Assembly (NCBI GenBank): GCA_003331065.1
Contig: QENB01000001.1
Span: forward strand, 62,001 to 126,000
Origin: Candidatus Tokpelaia sp. JSC188
GTDB lineage: Bacteria > Pseudomonadota > Alphaproteobacteria > Rhizobiales > Rhizobiaceae
Reading direction: 5' to 3'
Length of the DNA: 64,000 nt
Below, piece by piece: positions 19,403-29,855 of this stretch. The position numbers and the translations under genes were made by a program. Each line of letters starts with the position of its first letter. The stretch's first letter is position 1. Under the pieces are notes generated by a model. The model was not told the origin of the DNA. It did no database searches and worked only from the letters and a program-made list of their open reading frames with translations.

Positions 19403-21841
19403 TCAATAGTCCTTTTCGTAAAAGATGCCAAAGTTTGAATCAGCATTTGTACTAATCCCACCTTTGAACTTAAGGTTGCTGTTGATATCTAGATTGATTG
19501 TTCCTTTTCTGTTGCCGCTAGATCCACTTTCAACTCCTAAATAGATGTTATCACGAATATAGCGACCTGCTTGCAGGACGGTGTTTCCAAGCCTGTCAGA
19601 CGCAATACCAAAATTATCAAATCCCAGTCCTAAGACTAGTTTCCCGACAAGAGATCTATTTGTGACACCTGTAAGTTCCGCTATGGTATCAACTAGCAGA
19701 GCAACTTGAACAGGTGACAATTCATTAACCGAACGCTTGAAAATAAGCCGTGACAAAATTTCACTCTGCGGTAATTCTGGCTGAGACTGAAAGTTAAACG
19801 AAATATTGTCAGGTGTACCACTGATGAGAAGAGAAAGGCTGATACCATCATTTTCTGTGCGAGCAACAAAATGAAGATCAGGATTCATATCGCCGGTCAG
19901 CGTTATCTGGGCTTCATTCAAAGTCAACCGCTGATTCATAATATCCAACCGACCCCGTAATACATTAAAGTTACCAATCGGATTGATATCTGTTACTAAG
20001 CCGGAAATATGTATTTGCCCACCAAGCTCGACATCGAGTCCATATCCGCGAACAAAAAATCGACTAGGTGCTCTGATTTGCACATTAAACCTTGGTACGA
20101 AATAACTACTAGGTTGTTTTGAAACAGCAATCTTTCTAGCCCGCATGCAGGCCCATTCGAACGTCCTTGCAATAGGAAGCGTTAGATGTTTGTGGTGTAC
20201 TTCAATCATTGTTGCACTATTGATAACACCCGACATATTGATTTCGGCTTTTTCAATCAAAACATCACCGGCAATTATCGGATTATGTATCAAAGGTCCG
20301 GTTAAAGTTATCTGCCCATGGACGATTGCAGCAAACGTATTACCGTCATTGTAATGTGCATGATTTAAATTCAGTATCAGATTAGCTGGAAAACCTTGTT
20401 TGACATTAATTGAGATCGATCCAGCAAGATTTATAGATCCCCCATTTATGCTATCCGCCATCAAAGGTTGGATGATAATTTGTTCCTTGTCAAGATAACC
20501 GGAAAACATTACCTTGATCAGATTCAGATTGGTTGCAGGATCAACAAACTGCCCATTCGCAAGCGAAAAACTGCCATTTAGATGCGGATCAGCTAAACTA
20601 CCAACAATAGATGCGTCAGTCATCAAGATACCGGACAATTGAGTGTTGCGACCAACAAAAAACTGATTAACCAATGCTAAAGAAATAAAGCCATTCGCTT
20701 TAAGATCAAGCCCATTACCGACAAATGGTAAATGGCCGGAAACCTTCATTTTCAGATTTTTAGCCACCGTTAAGTCAAGCGTAGCAATATTCAAGACTTT
20801 ATCTTTGTAAAAACCTGACATGGCAATCTGAAGCGATGTAATACCATTTTTGATCAATGTAGGCGCATTAATACTTTTTTCCTCAAAAAAAAGTTGATGA
20901 AGTTGGATGCTATTATCCGTTGCAATCAGGCCATTGGCATTCAAACTGCTATCGGAACCAAAAAATAAATAGTAATCCTCTAGGATAAGATTTCCGATTG
21001 GTCCTTTCATAACAATACTAAAAGCCCGTCCCTTGTTAGCTGAACGTAGGGAAAATTTGCCATATAAAGCTGAGTTTTTCGGTGTTTTCATAAGTAAATC
21101 AATATCAAGATTGTCAAGATCGCCTTTTCCTTTAAGCAAAAAATTAACTGGCGGACGGTTTTTAATTTTCATAATATTAACACCAATGCCATTGGTAGAT
21201 TCAGATAGTTCAAGATCAAGACTAAGGTATTGCTTCTTTTTTGAGTAACCTATAAATAGATTAAGATTACCCTTTGGGCCATCAAGTCGTTTCATGTTGG
21301 ATGCAAAATCCAGCATTCCATTTGCAAGAGTTATATTTCCATCAAAGGAAATGACAGATGTCACGCCGAAGAGTTCTTTGCTGAATAGAATCTGTGAAAC
21401 GTGAAAAGAAGCAATATTAATGGCGATAGGTAAGTTGAGGAGAGAAGAGAATCCCTGGGTTTTTGATTTCTTTATAGAAATATCCGATAATGGCCTGCGC
21501 AGCACTTCTATACGTTCGACATTCAGATAATTAACAGAAAGATATCCTGTCAGTAATGCAAGGAAATTCCAATCTAGTTTTGCATTGCTTAGCTTAAGCC
21601 AGATGCCTTGCCGATCTGCTACTGTAATTAGGTCGACTGATGTCCACGAAGCGTTAATATTTGAGATGCGTATTTGCTGATTAGGGCTTGAAAGTTTACG
21701 CTCGACAAGAGACAGAAGCCATGATTTTTCTGGCTCCAAACTATTTTGCGATGTAGAAGGAACTTCTGTGCTTACACTTCGTAATAACAGCAGTAGTATT
21801 AGAACACTCATAAAGAAGCATGAAAGAAATATTTTTATCAT
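19403..21841 (-). CDS. tamB: Translocation and assembly module subunit TamB (short form)
   Basis: TamB is an inner-membrane-anchored periplasmic beta-rich protein of the AsmA/VPS13-like bridge group. It works with TamA in outer-membrane protein or lipid transfer. The 812-residue product has an N-terminal anchor (residues about 4-22), a long beta-rich middle, and the C-terminal DUF490/TamB domain, recognisable in LTGDMNPDLHFVARTE, LPQSEILSRLIF and the final FGIFYEKDY. Typical TamB proteins are about 1,200-1,500 residues, so the middle is much shortened while both ends remain. It starts 3 bases after tamA ends, in the same operon. Confidence 0.9.
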   Translation of the reverse strand: MIKIFLSCFFMSVLILLLLLRSVSTEVPSTSQNSLEPEKSWLLSLVERKLSSPNQQIRISNINASWTSVDLITVADRQGIWLKLSNAKLDWNFLALLTGYLSVNYLNVERIEVLRRPLSDISIKKSKTQGFSSLLNLPIAINIASFHVSQILFSKELFGVTSVISFDGNITLANGMLDFASNMKRLDGPKGNLNLFIGYSKKKQYLSLDLELSESTNGIGVNIMKIKNRPPVNFLLKGKGDLDNLDIDLLMKTPKNSALYGKFSLRSANKGRAFSIVMKGPIGNLILEDYYLFFGSDSSLNANGLIATDNSIQLHQLFFEEKSINAPTLIKNGITSLQIAMSGFYKDKVLNIATLDLTVAKNLKMKVSGHLPFVGNGLDLKANGFISLALVNQFFVGRNTQLSGILMTDASIVGSLADPHLNGSFSLANGQFVDPATNLNLIKVMFSGYLDKEQIIIQPLMADSINGGSINLAGSISINVKQGFPANLILNLNHAHYNDGNTFAAIVHGQITLTGPLIHNPIIAGDVLIEKAEINMSGVINSATMIEVHHKHLTLPIARTFEWACMRARKIAVSKQPSSYFVPRFNVQIRAPSRFFVRGYGLDVELGGQIHISGLVTDINPIGNFNVLRGRLDIMNQRLTLNEAQITLTGDMNPDLHFVARTENDGISLSLLISGTPDNISFNFQSQPELPQSEILSRLIFKRSVNELSPVQVALLVDTIAELTGVTNRSLVGKLVLGLGFDNFGIASDRLGNTVLQAGRYIRDNIYLGVESGSSGNRKGTINLDINSNLKFKGGISTNADSNFGIFYEKDY

Positions 21842-21844
21842 GAT

Positions 21845-23809
21845 TCAAAATGCTTGCCCTATCCCGATATAAAAACCGATCCTTGGATCTCCATCAGAAC
21901 GGTTTAATGGCATTGCAACGTCAAGCCGAATAGGCCCTAACCCTGTTTTATAACGCCCCCCTAATCCAAGCCCAATCTTAGTTTTCTCATGAAGATCAGG
22001 AAAATAGTTTTTACTGATAAGGCCAATATCTAAAAATCCAACAACACCAACGTGTTGCGTCAATAACATTCTGCTTTCTATTGAAGCTTCAATCAGAGAG
22101 CGGCCGCCAATAACATCTTCATTACTCGTGCGAACACCAATACTACGATATCCGTACCCGCGAACACCAGTGCTACCAACAAAAAATAAAATATTGGATG
22201 GTAATTCAGATGCTTCGACTCCTATAATAGAACCAATCTTCACACGGTCAGCAAATACGAACTGATCGTATTTACCAAATGACCAGTAGCTGCATCCTTC
22301 TGCAATAATTTTAGCAACGGAATTGCGATATTTCGTTTCATAAAATGGTTCTGCAATTAATTGGCCATATACGCCGCAGTGAGCATCCATTTTGTTATCT
22401 CTAGAATCATAAAGCAATCCACCTAAAAGTCCAATCATTGTAAAATTACGGTCATCGAAAAAATTATCCTTAGTTTTTATTCGTGATATATTCAGATAAC
22501 TTTGTCCTGAAAGCTCATCTGAAAAAATACGGGTAAACCCGGTATGCAGGTAAATGCCCGTAGAGGTGTAATATTTGAGCACTTCACGCTCGCTCTTCAC
22601 ATTGGTAATAAAATCTGTATCAGTATGAAAATACAAAGCCGTATAGTAAGTTGTTTCCAGTAAATAACTGTATTTTTGCAAATTATAGGATTCCTGATGA
22701 TTACCTCCAATTTGATTAATTTTTGCATCAAAATGCAAGCGTTGAGCACGGCCAAAGAGGTTGCGATGTAACCAGTATGTTTCTAAACCAACGCCATCAA
22801 ATGTTGAATATGTAGCGCCTGCACCCACGCGTCGTGGCGAACGCTCCTGCACAATCAAGTTAAGTGGCAACTTGCCATCTAGTTTTATGATGTTCGCTTC
22901 CCGAATGATGGCAACACGAAAAACATCCAGACGTGCCAAACGTCTGTTGGCCTTTGCGATATCACTGGGGTTATATATCTGCCCTGCCTGCAACCCTGTC
23001 ATTCGTGTGACATAGCCTAGATCCATCCGCGGCTGTCGAGATATATTGCGCACTGTCATATCGCCGAAATAAGCACGCTGTCCTTTGATAATCCTGATAT
23101 CCGCATCAACCTTACGCAAAGCGTGATCAACGACAACTTCACGTCGGGCAATACGCGCTTTTGCATATCCCTTCCGCCGCCAGTCTTCAATAGCTAGTTT
23201 TTCCGCTTTAAAAATGATTCCAGATTTTGCAATTTCACCTGCAGCATAGCCAATATTATGCAGCGAGATTATTTTATTTCTATGCTTATTAGCTGATGAT
23301 GGAAATTCATGAATTACTGCATGGCCGAAATGATATAGGGGTCCGGCATCAATCGTAATAGTAATGGCAACATGATTTGGTAATTTTGTTTTTAGCTGAA
23401 TATATGCTGCTTCCTTGCCATCAATTGTAATGCTAATTGTGCCACCGTAGCGGCCATCTGCATACAGGGCCGCAAGGATACGTCTGTAATCATTACGTGC
23501 CTTTGAAAGCAGGTCAACTGATCCCAAAATAGGCTTTTTCTGCCCAGAAATTAAATTAGAGTTTTCTTTAGCAATTTTAACACCTATCATTGGCGCACCG
23601 TCTGGTGCTACAATCTTGAGGCTATAATATTTTATTTCTCCTATCGTATCAAATTTTGCTTGCTTTTTCTTTCCCCATAGGTGGATGTGAAACAATTCAA
23701 ATGCAACTGCCTGTTGTGAAATGGCACAGAATAGTGAAATCGTAGCTACGAAGATAGTTAATATCATTCTATTTGACAATGTATTTAGTGAGGTATAAGG
23801 GTAACTCAT
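21845..23809 (-). CDS. tamA: Outer-membrane assembly factor TamA (BamA/Omp85 family)
   Basis: TamA is an Omp85-family beta-barrel that partners with TamB. The product has about 654 residues. It starts with a hydrophobic segment (about residues 15-37) ending in AVAF, which reads as a signal peptide; an alternative ATG at 23767 would start right at this signal. POTRA-like repeats follow (about 50-310), then a C-terminal barrel with GVRGYGYRS (the VRGY/F motif of Omp85 proteins). The protein ends in Phe (GIGQAF), as expected for barrel insertion. It heads the tamA-tamB operon. Confidence 0.93.
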   Translation of the reverse strand: MSYPYTSLNTLSNRMILTIFVATISLFCAISQQAVAFELFHIHLWGKKKQAKFDTIGEIKYYSLKIVAPDGAPMIGVKIAKENSNLISGQKKPILGSVDLLSKARNDYRRILAALYADGRYGGTISITIDGKEAAYIQLKTKLPNHVAITITIDAGPLYHFGHAVIHEFPSSANKHRNKIISLHNIGYAAGEIAKSGIIFKAEKLAIEDWRRKGYAKARIARREVVVDHALRKVDADIRIIKGQRAYFGDMTVRNISRQPRMDLGYVTRMTGLQAGQIYNPSDIAKANRRLARLDVFRVAIIREANIIKLDGKLPLNLIVQERSPRRVGAGATYSTFDGVGLETYWLHRNLFGRAQRLHFDAKINQIGGNHQESYNLQKYSYLLETTYYTALYFHTDTDFITNVKSEREVLKYYTSTGIYLHTGFTRIFSDELSGQSYLNISRIKTKDNFFDDRNFTMIGLLGGLLYDSRDNKMDAHCGVYGQLIAEPFYETKYRNSVAKIIAEGCSYWSFGKYDQFVFADRVKIGSIIGVEASELPSNILFFVGSTGVRGYGYRSIGVRTSNEDVIGGRSLIEASIESRMLLTQHVGVVGFLDIGLISKNYFPDLHEKTKIGLGLGGRYKTGLGPIRLDVAMPLNRSDGDPRIGFYIGIGQAF

Positions 23810-25035
23810 TCAACAGCAGGCTTTTCCAATTTATTTGTTAACAGACAGTTTAAAAAACTTACTTTCAAACTGCTTTTTCAAGTTCTTACCCTTCACCATT
23901 ATTAATGTGATTATAGAGTTTAGAGGGATGAGCTTTTTAGCTTTGTATTTCATATTTATTCTAATAAATATGCAATTTAGCTATGATTCTTCATATAATG
24001 AAGCTATAGATGGATTTTATTTTATTTTTTCTGTTCATGGTGATCGAAAAATATTCGTAAATGTCCCAAGTAGTATATCAAAGCCGTGCTGTTTACAAAC
24101 TTAAAAAGGGAATGAAACTCAGTCGTGCATCAAGTGCGGGAGACATAATTAAAACCTACTGCCGATTAACTCTAGTATACGAGCGTTTAAAAAATGTTAT
24201 GCTTGTTGATTGAGCGAGAAAACTAGTGAGATCGATTATTTATATTCTCTAAAAAGAATGCTTGAAAGAAAGACTGATATATCCATACCGCCACACCAAA
24301 ACTCCATATCGATCAATATAAGCAGGTAATAATTTTTCTCACAAATGATCTAGCAAAAGAAGACTATTGCTATAAAAATCTAACCTTCTTATAGCTATGG
24401 AAATCTGGTCTGATAATGTTTATCTGTGATCGTGAGAAATTAAAAACCTTATTTTAAAACTTATTTGCTTTTACTGATTCTTTTTAAAAGCATAGACAAT
24501 AAATCGTCCGAAAGTACCACGTGTAGTAAGGGGGGTGGTTTTTCCTAATCCTGGCAAGCAGACTGATCACTGAAAATGCTTATCGTAACATCGAGTCAAT
24601 TGATTTTTAATCACTCGTCACCAATTTCAGTGAGATCCATCTTGTAAAAACGCTTGCATTCAAGCGTTTGATAAATGCCTAAGTCTACAAAAGATAAAGT
24701 CATGATATAAGTTTAATGCCCTTTAACTCTAGATTTATTTGCTTGAAAGAAGCAAGAGAACATTGCAATAATAGCCCCCATTTCAAGCAGATTTCTTCAT
24801 ATATCAAATTGTTATAACTTTGTTTCTTTAGAAAATGATTGTCGTTTGTGTAATTATCTGCAAATTTTAGCAATTTATATGTCTTGCGTATTTTCTATTT
24901 TTCGAATATCCTTTACTCGCTATTCGCTAGTAGCGATTTTGCGAATGGATAGTTTTATCTGAATATTTTACGATGACTCATCTTATCTTTTGATTTTTTT
25001 GGAAAAATAGGATCATCGCCATAAGTAACGATAGT
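23810..25035. other. Long gap between tamA and bioM
   Basis: No recognisable gene is seen. One open frame at 23835-24104 (plus, TTG start) has a hydrophobic stretch but no ribosome-binding site or known features, so I do not call it. A perfect hairpin followed by T5 on the minus strand lies at 24644-24669 (separate entry). The divergent promoters of tamA and bioM must also be here. I found no clear BioR-type operator. Confidence 0.5.
24644..24669 (-). terminator. Orphan terminator-like hairpin
   Basis: AAACGCTTG-loop AATG-CAAGCGTTT followed by TT (five T in a row) on the minus strand is a perfect 9-bp stem with a U-tract. No leftward gene lies upstream of it (25036 onward is bioM on the other strand), so it would have to end an unannotated leftward transcript from roughly 24670-25030. 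Confidence 0.45.
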
Positions 25036-25710
25036 ATGATAACATTCGAAAATGTCTCAGTTAGCTTTGACAAGCGTGAGATTCTGCAGAACCTAAACCT
25101 TTCTCTCAGTGAGAGGCGTATTGCTGTTATCGGAGCTAATGGTTCAGGAAAAAGCACTTTTGTTCGTTTGCTAAATGGCCTTATTCTTCCAACAAAAGGG
25201 CGCGTTATTGTCGATGGTCTTGACAGTCGCAGGGAAGGAAAAGCCCTCAGACGCAAGGTAGGATTTGTCTTTCAAAATCCTGACAATCAAATCGTTATGC
25301 CTACAGTAGAGGAAGATCTCGCCTTCGGAATGAAAAATCTTGGACTTAATATCGTTGAAATCGAACAGCGTATTGAAACAACTTTGCAGCATTATAATCT
25401 TCTTGATTTGCGTAAACAGGCTGCTCATTTTTTGAGCGGAGGACAAAAACAGTTGTTAGCCATCTGCAGCGTTTTAGTAATGAAGCCTAACACAATCATA
25501 CTAGATGAACCTACAACACAACTTGACCTTCGTAATAAGCGAAAGATCATTGAAGTCATCAATCAATTGCCACAACGTATCATCATGACATCACATGATT
25601 TGCCTTTGCTTAAAAATTTTGAACGCGTTCTTGTTTTTAACGACGGACAGGTAGTATGTGATTCGCTACCAACTAAAGCGATTAATTTTTATGAGAATCT
25701 ATTTGCATGA
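25036..25710 (+). CDS. bioM: Biotin ECF transporter ATPase BioM
   Basis: BioM is the ATP-hydrolysing subunit of the BioMNY energy-coupling-factor transporter for biotin. The 224-residue protein has a Walker A (GANGSGKST, about residues 33-41), a Q-loop (VFQNPDNQ), the ABC signature LSGGQKQ (about 133-139) and Walker B with catalytic Glu (TIILDEP), then the switch His in MTSHD. The NPDNQ form of the Q-loop is typical of ECF ATPases. Its stop overlaps the start of the next gene as ATGA, so the two are translationally coupled. Confidence 0.93.
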   Translation: MITFENVSVSFDKREILQNLNLSLSERRIAVIGANGSGKSTFVRLLNGLILPTKGRVIVDGLDSRREGKALRRKVGFVFQNPDNQIVMPTVEEDLAFGMKNLGLNIVEIEQRIETTLQHYNLLDLRKQAAHFLSGGQKQLLAICSVLVMKPNTIILDEPTTQLDLRNKRKIIEVINQLPQRIIMTSHDLPLLKNFERVLVFNDGQVVCDSLPTKAINFYENLFA

Positions 25711-26882
25711 AAGTTTTTGTAGATAGCACTCCTGCCACGTCCTATTTTCACGAACTCAGGCCAGGAATTAAACTTGCGCTTCTCTTTATCTTCAGTTTTC
25801 TCGTATTTTTTATAGACCGTCTTGATATTACTATAGCGGCTTTTGGCATCATTTTACTACTTTATAGAATAGCAGGTTTTTCTTTTACACAATCTTGGAA
25901 ACAGATCCGATCGATATGGTTGTTGCTTGTTATCCTTTTCATTTTTCATTCTTTTGCCAGCAGTTGGCAAAGTGCTCTTCTCGTTGTACTGCGGTTTGCC
26001 TGCCTTTTACTTTTTGCTGGATTAATAACGTTAACAACATCAATGTCACAAATGATGGAATCACTAGAGCATATATTTCAGTTTTTAAAACCCTTTGGGG
26101 CTAATCCAAGCAAAATATCTCTTGCCTTGTCATTGACATTACGTTTTATCCCAGTTTTGAGGCAGATTGCCCAAGAAGTGCGTGAAACCCGAAAAGTACG
26201 CGGACTTGAGGGCAGTATTGTTGCTATGATCATACCGATCACAATTCGCGCACTGAAAATGAGTGAAAATACTACCATGGCGATTGAAGCGCGCGCTTAT
26301 GACAGCGACATGCAAAAAACACCTCACAAGAAAGAACGGATGATTGTCGGAGATATTGTTTCCATCGCATTTTTAGCGGCCTTTATCTCTACGTTAGGAT
26401 TCCTGCCCCTCATATCAATTCCTGGGTTTGCGGTTCCTATCACGGCCCAAACACTTGGCATTATGCTTGCAGGAGCCATACTTGGCGCGAAAAAAGGTCT
26501 TTACGCGGTTATCGTTATCTTGCTTCTTGTTGCCGCAGGTCTGCCGCTTTTGTCGGGAGGGCACGGTGGCATTAGCATTTTTTTCGGTCCTTCTGCAGGT
26601 TATTGTATCGGTTGGGCATTAGGTGCGTGGCTTATTGGTTTCCTATATCAGACATTCCACCATAGTTTAACATCCTTCAAAGAAATCGTTTTTCTTGTAC
26701 TTGGCGGGGTTATTGCTATTCACTGTCCAGGCATTCTCTGGCTTGCCTACAACACTGACATATCAATAAGGGAAGCATTTTTTGCAAGTCTGATTTTTAT
26801 TCCTGGTGATTTGGTCAAAGTGGCGATCACTTATTTTATTATTCGAATTATACGTAAAGTATTTTCCAATGTTTTGTATTGA
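25707..26882 (+). CDS. Fused biotin transporter: BioN (EcfT) + BioY (substrate-binding S component)
   Basis: The 391-residue frame equals one BioN plus one BioY. Residues 1-~205 are an EcfT coupling protein with about five membrane spans and the two Ala-Arg-Gly-type coupling motifs, seen as VRG (164-166) and ARA (195-197). Residues ~212-391 are a BioY S component with [20 protein letters not shown] and [16 protein letters not shown]. In related rhizobia these are separate genes (bioM-bioN-bioY). Here there is no stop between them; Met212 (ATG at 26340) marks the usual BioY start and could still be used for internal initiation. The transporter imports biotin, suggesting biotin scavenging. Confidence 0.9.
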   Translation: MKVFVDSTPATSYFHELRPGIKLALLFIFSFLVFFIDRLDITIAAFGIILLLYRIAGFSFTQSWKQIRSIWLLLVILFIFHSFASSWQSALLVVLRFACLLLFAGLITLTTSMSQMMESLEHIFQFLKPFGANPSKISLALSLTLRFIPVLRQIAQEVRETRKVRGLEGSIVAMIIPITIRALKMSENTTMAIEARAYDSDMQKTPHKKERMIVGDIVSIAFLAAFISTLGFLPLISIPGFAVPITAQTLGIMLAGAILGAKKGLYAVIVILLLVAAGLPLLSGGHGGISIFFGPSAGYCIGWALGAWLIGFLYQTFHHSLTSFKEIVFLVLGGVIAIHCPGILWLAYNTDISIREAFFASLIFIPGDLVKVAITYFIIRIIRKVFSNVLY

Positions 26883-27575
26883 TTTTGCTGTTTCTGCGAA
26901 TTGGCTTACTTAACAATTATGAGTGATTAATCGCTTGTTGCAGCCCTGCCAACCTGATTTCCTAGAATAAGCCAGTTAACACTGGTGCTTTCTTAGAAAG
27001 CTCAATAGTTTTGAAAACAGCAAGTTGGTCTTGAATATGAATGCAAGCGACATTGATCCGGCCTGCTTTATCCTCTGTAATACAGATTCAAAAATCCTTT
27101 TACCAAATTTCTATGCAAAAATTCTTAAAGATACCAGAAAGTACAGTTTCAATAGGCTAGAGATGAAAAAGGATTGCTTGGTTTCTGTGATATATTCAGT
27201 ATCTTGTTTTCTACAAGAAAACCATGGTTGTGCAATAACAATTATACAAAGGTCGGTTATGTAAAAATAGAACTATTAATCCAATAGTAATATGAAACAC
27301 TGCAGTTGCTTATTAGTTTCAAAAAGGGAAAATATCAGATGCCGACCCCATATCATTCCATGATGAATGAGGCCGCAGGCGTTAGAAAATCAATACTGAA
27401 CAAAAAATGATAATCGGAGTAGGATTGCATTTGTGTCAAGAAAATCGTACAAAAATCATTCTAGTCCCTAGAAAATTGGTAAAGCTTTGCAAATATGATG
27501 TTTGGCAATAAGGCTATGTTTTGCGATACGTTTCTGCTTGCTGCGCTCTTAATACAACTTTCTTTTGCATTAATC
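26883..27575. other. Gap between the biotin genes and accA
   Basis: The stretch is AT-rich. A small stem CCAGT-TAAC-ACTGG followed by a T-rich run at 26971-26999 could be the terminator of the bio operon, but it is weak. A 79-codon open frame at 27025-27264 has no recognisable feature, and I do not call it a gene. Confidence 0.45.
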
Positions 27576-28526
27576 CTATAAGTTACGTCCAATCTGCAAA
27601 TACTTTTCGCGTCGTTCATGACGCAAGCTCTTACCATCCGTATCGGCCATACTTTTGAACGCTGTAGCAATAATATCACCGGTTGCATTTATAACTGCCT
27701 CATGGTTACGATGCGCTCCGCCAAGTGGTTCAGGAATGATACCATCAATTACTTTTAGCTCATAAAGATTCTGTGCCGTAATACGCATATTCATAGCTGC
27801 ATCCTTAGCACGAGCCGCATCTCGCCACAGAATTGACGCAGCCCCTTCGGGAGAAATCACAGAGTAAATAGCATGCTCAAGCATATAAACACGGTTGGCG
27901 GCTGCAATAGCAACAGCCCCTCCTGATCCACCTTCACCGATAATGACAGATACAACCGGAATCGTAAGGCTTAGCATTTTCGCAGTAGAACAAGCAATAG
28001 CTTCCGCTTGGCCGCGTTCCTCTGCACTTATACCAGGATAAGCTCCTGCCGTGTCAACCAATGAGATAATAGGCAAACCAAATCTTTCAGCTAGCTCCAT
28101 AATTCGCACCGCCTTCCGGTATCCCTCGGGACGAGCAGAACCAAAGTTATATTTTAGTCGTGATTGTGTATCATGTCCCTTTTCAAGACCTAAATAAGCA
28201 ACGGATTCGCCATAAAAACGTGCAAAACCTGCCTGTAACGCTTCATCATCAGCAAATTTGCGATCACCGGAAAGTGGCGTAATGTCGCTAAAAAGACGAC
28301 TAGCATAATCAAAAAAATGTGGACGATTTACATGACGGGCTACCTGCGTTTTTTGCCAAGGAGTCAGTTTTTTATATATAGCGCGCAGTGCTCGCTGAGA
28401 GCGTTTTTCCAAGCGTCGAATTTCAACATCCATGTTGACGCTATCTGCGGATGCAAGTTTCTTCAACTCAAAAATCTGACCATCTAAATCAGCAATTAGC
28501 TTTTCAAAATCAAGATAATTATACAT
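27576..28526 (-). CDS. accA: Acetyl-CoA carboxylase carboxyltransferase alpha subunit AccA
   Basis: AccA with AccD transfers CO2 from carboxybiotin to acetyl-CoA to make malonyl-CoA, the first step of fatty acid synthesis. The 316-residue protein has the N-terminal coiled-coil helix (residues about 5-50) and the crotonase-like core with FARFYGESVAYLGLEKG, VDTAGAYPGI, IGEGGSGGA and YSVISPEGAASILW. Length is normal. It is cytoplasmic. The product depends on biotin, which links it functionally to the neighbouring transporter. In related genomes xerD is directly upstream; here only a remnant is seen. Confidence 0.96.
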   Translation of the reverse strand: MYNYLDFEKLIADLDGQIFELKKLASADSVNMDVEIRRLEKRSQRALRAIYKKLTPWQKTQVARHVNRPHFFDYASRLFSDITPLSGDRKFADDEALQAGFARFYGESVAYLGLEKGHDTQSRLKYNFGSARPEGYRKAVRIMELAERFGLPIISLVDTAGAYPGISAEERGQAEAIACSTAKMLSLTIPVVSVIIGEGGSGGAVAIAAANRVYMLEHAIYSVISPEGAASILWRDAARAKDAAMNMRITAQNLYELKVIDGIIPEPLGGAHRNHEAVINATGDIIATAFKSMADTDGKSLRHERREKYLQIGRNL

Positions 28527-29855
28527 TTGATTAACTCAATTCACATAAATAGATAACAGAGATATTATCTGTTTTTTAATTAGAAAAATAGATTCAAGTA
28601 ATTTTTAAACGATTTCTTTACTTTCTAATTTAACAAATATGTCAACTATAAAATCAAAACATAAGGGCTTTTTAGAACAATCAAATTTATTTTCATTTTC
28701 GATAATGCCTACTCAAGTATAAATCTGGTTTGTAAAATATCCGAATGACTAAGCAGTTGCTGGACAGATCCGGAGATTTGCTCTGTTTTATAATGGATAA
28801 GTTGTAACAGTATAGTATAAAACCATGTAGTAATAAGCACGCAGAATTCTCCGCCAATTTGTGCAGTTAGCTAGTGTGTGATATGAGGGGTGAGAGAGTA
28901 GCAGAGAAAGGCTAAAGCGAATTGTTACTTCATCATTTTTTACAATTGTAAGATTGCAGCTAGCTTTGTAGAGCAGCCTGTAACTTAAAGTAGCATCAAC
29001 CGTTCCTTATTTTACTGCCTTTAAATAACCCAGAAACGTAAACCTCCTTGGAGTTCAGATATACGGCAATCTGGTTGTATAAAGCAATTCGATTAACACA
29101 TGCAATTACACAATATGTTTTGCTGCAAAATTAAGTAACCAGGCCATCTATGTTTCACTCACTACTTCTGGAAGAAGCCGAGCCCATTTCTGAAAGAATC
29201 AGTTTCTATTGCTGGATTATCTCACTGCATTCTGTATATAAAAATTTATAGAGCTAGGGTGCTAGTGCAGAAAGTTAGCGCATCTGCAAGAAAGGAGAAA
29301 ATCCTTTACTGCCCTGCACCATCAATCCTTCCGCTGCATAGCAGTCTATTTATCATACCAGTTGAACGAAAGCATAAAAAACATCCGACCTGTCCTATTT
29401 AAGATTACGACAATAAGATTCTAGTAAAGGGTTGTACTACGTTCGGCACTCAGCATCTCTAAAAATAACAGTATTTACGACATTAACGATGAAGAATAAC
29501 CTGTTATCAGATTATGAAATAATTGACATTCTTACTCGCAGAAACGCTAAATTGCAGAATATGTAAATCTATATTCAATGGCCCATCTGTCGCCATATTT
29601 CCAATATGATTTTTAGAATATTATAAATTTTTTATCTGAAGGTAACTTATGAAAATAATACTACTATTGTTAAATGTTTTTCGACTTTTACATAGCGCAA
29701 TATTTCATTTTAAGAGCACAATATACAATTCTGTAAATACAGAAGAAAAGTACTACGCAGCAAAAAAAATATCTGCTACCATCAAAGCTGCATTCTGATG
29801 TTTTGAAATGCAATCAATCTATTGACTTCATCATGGATAAACATTGGGATATTTT
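28527..29855. other. Long decayed gap between accA and aroK
   Basis: This is where rhizobia keep xerD. Apart from the probable xerD remnant near 28709-28900 I see no coding sequence: stops are frequent in all six frames. The promoters of accA (left) and aroK (right) must lie here. Confidence 0.55.
28709..28900 (-). pseudogene. xerD: Probable remnant of xerD (tyrosine recombinase C terminus)
   Basis: On the minus strand the frame ending at 28709 reads SVQQLLSHSDILQTRFILE. It resembles the XerC/XerD C terminus, in which (L/V)QxLLGH(S/A)DISTTQIYTH carries the catalytic His (H of LLGH) and the Tyr nucleophile. Here Gly became Ser, and the tyrosine region has been lost or changed to RFILE. About 45 codons upstream in the same frame is LTPH, which in intact proteins starts the (S/T)PHxLRH box, but a stop follows it. 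The location, immediately upstream of accA, is exactly where xerD sits in related Rhizobiales. No N-terminal half is recognisable. Confidence 0.5.

Noticed and set aside
23835-24104. 89-codon frame between tamA and bioM
   Set aside because: TTG start, no ribosome-binding site, AT-driven hydrophobic composition, no recognisable family.
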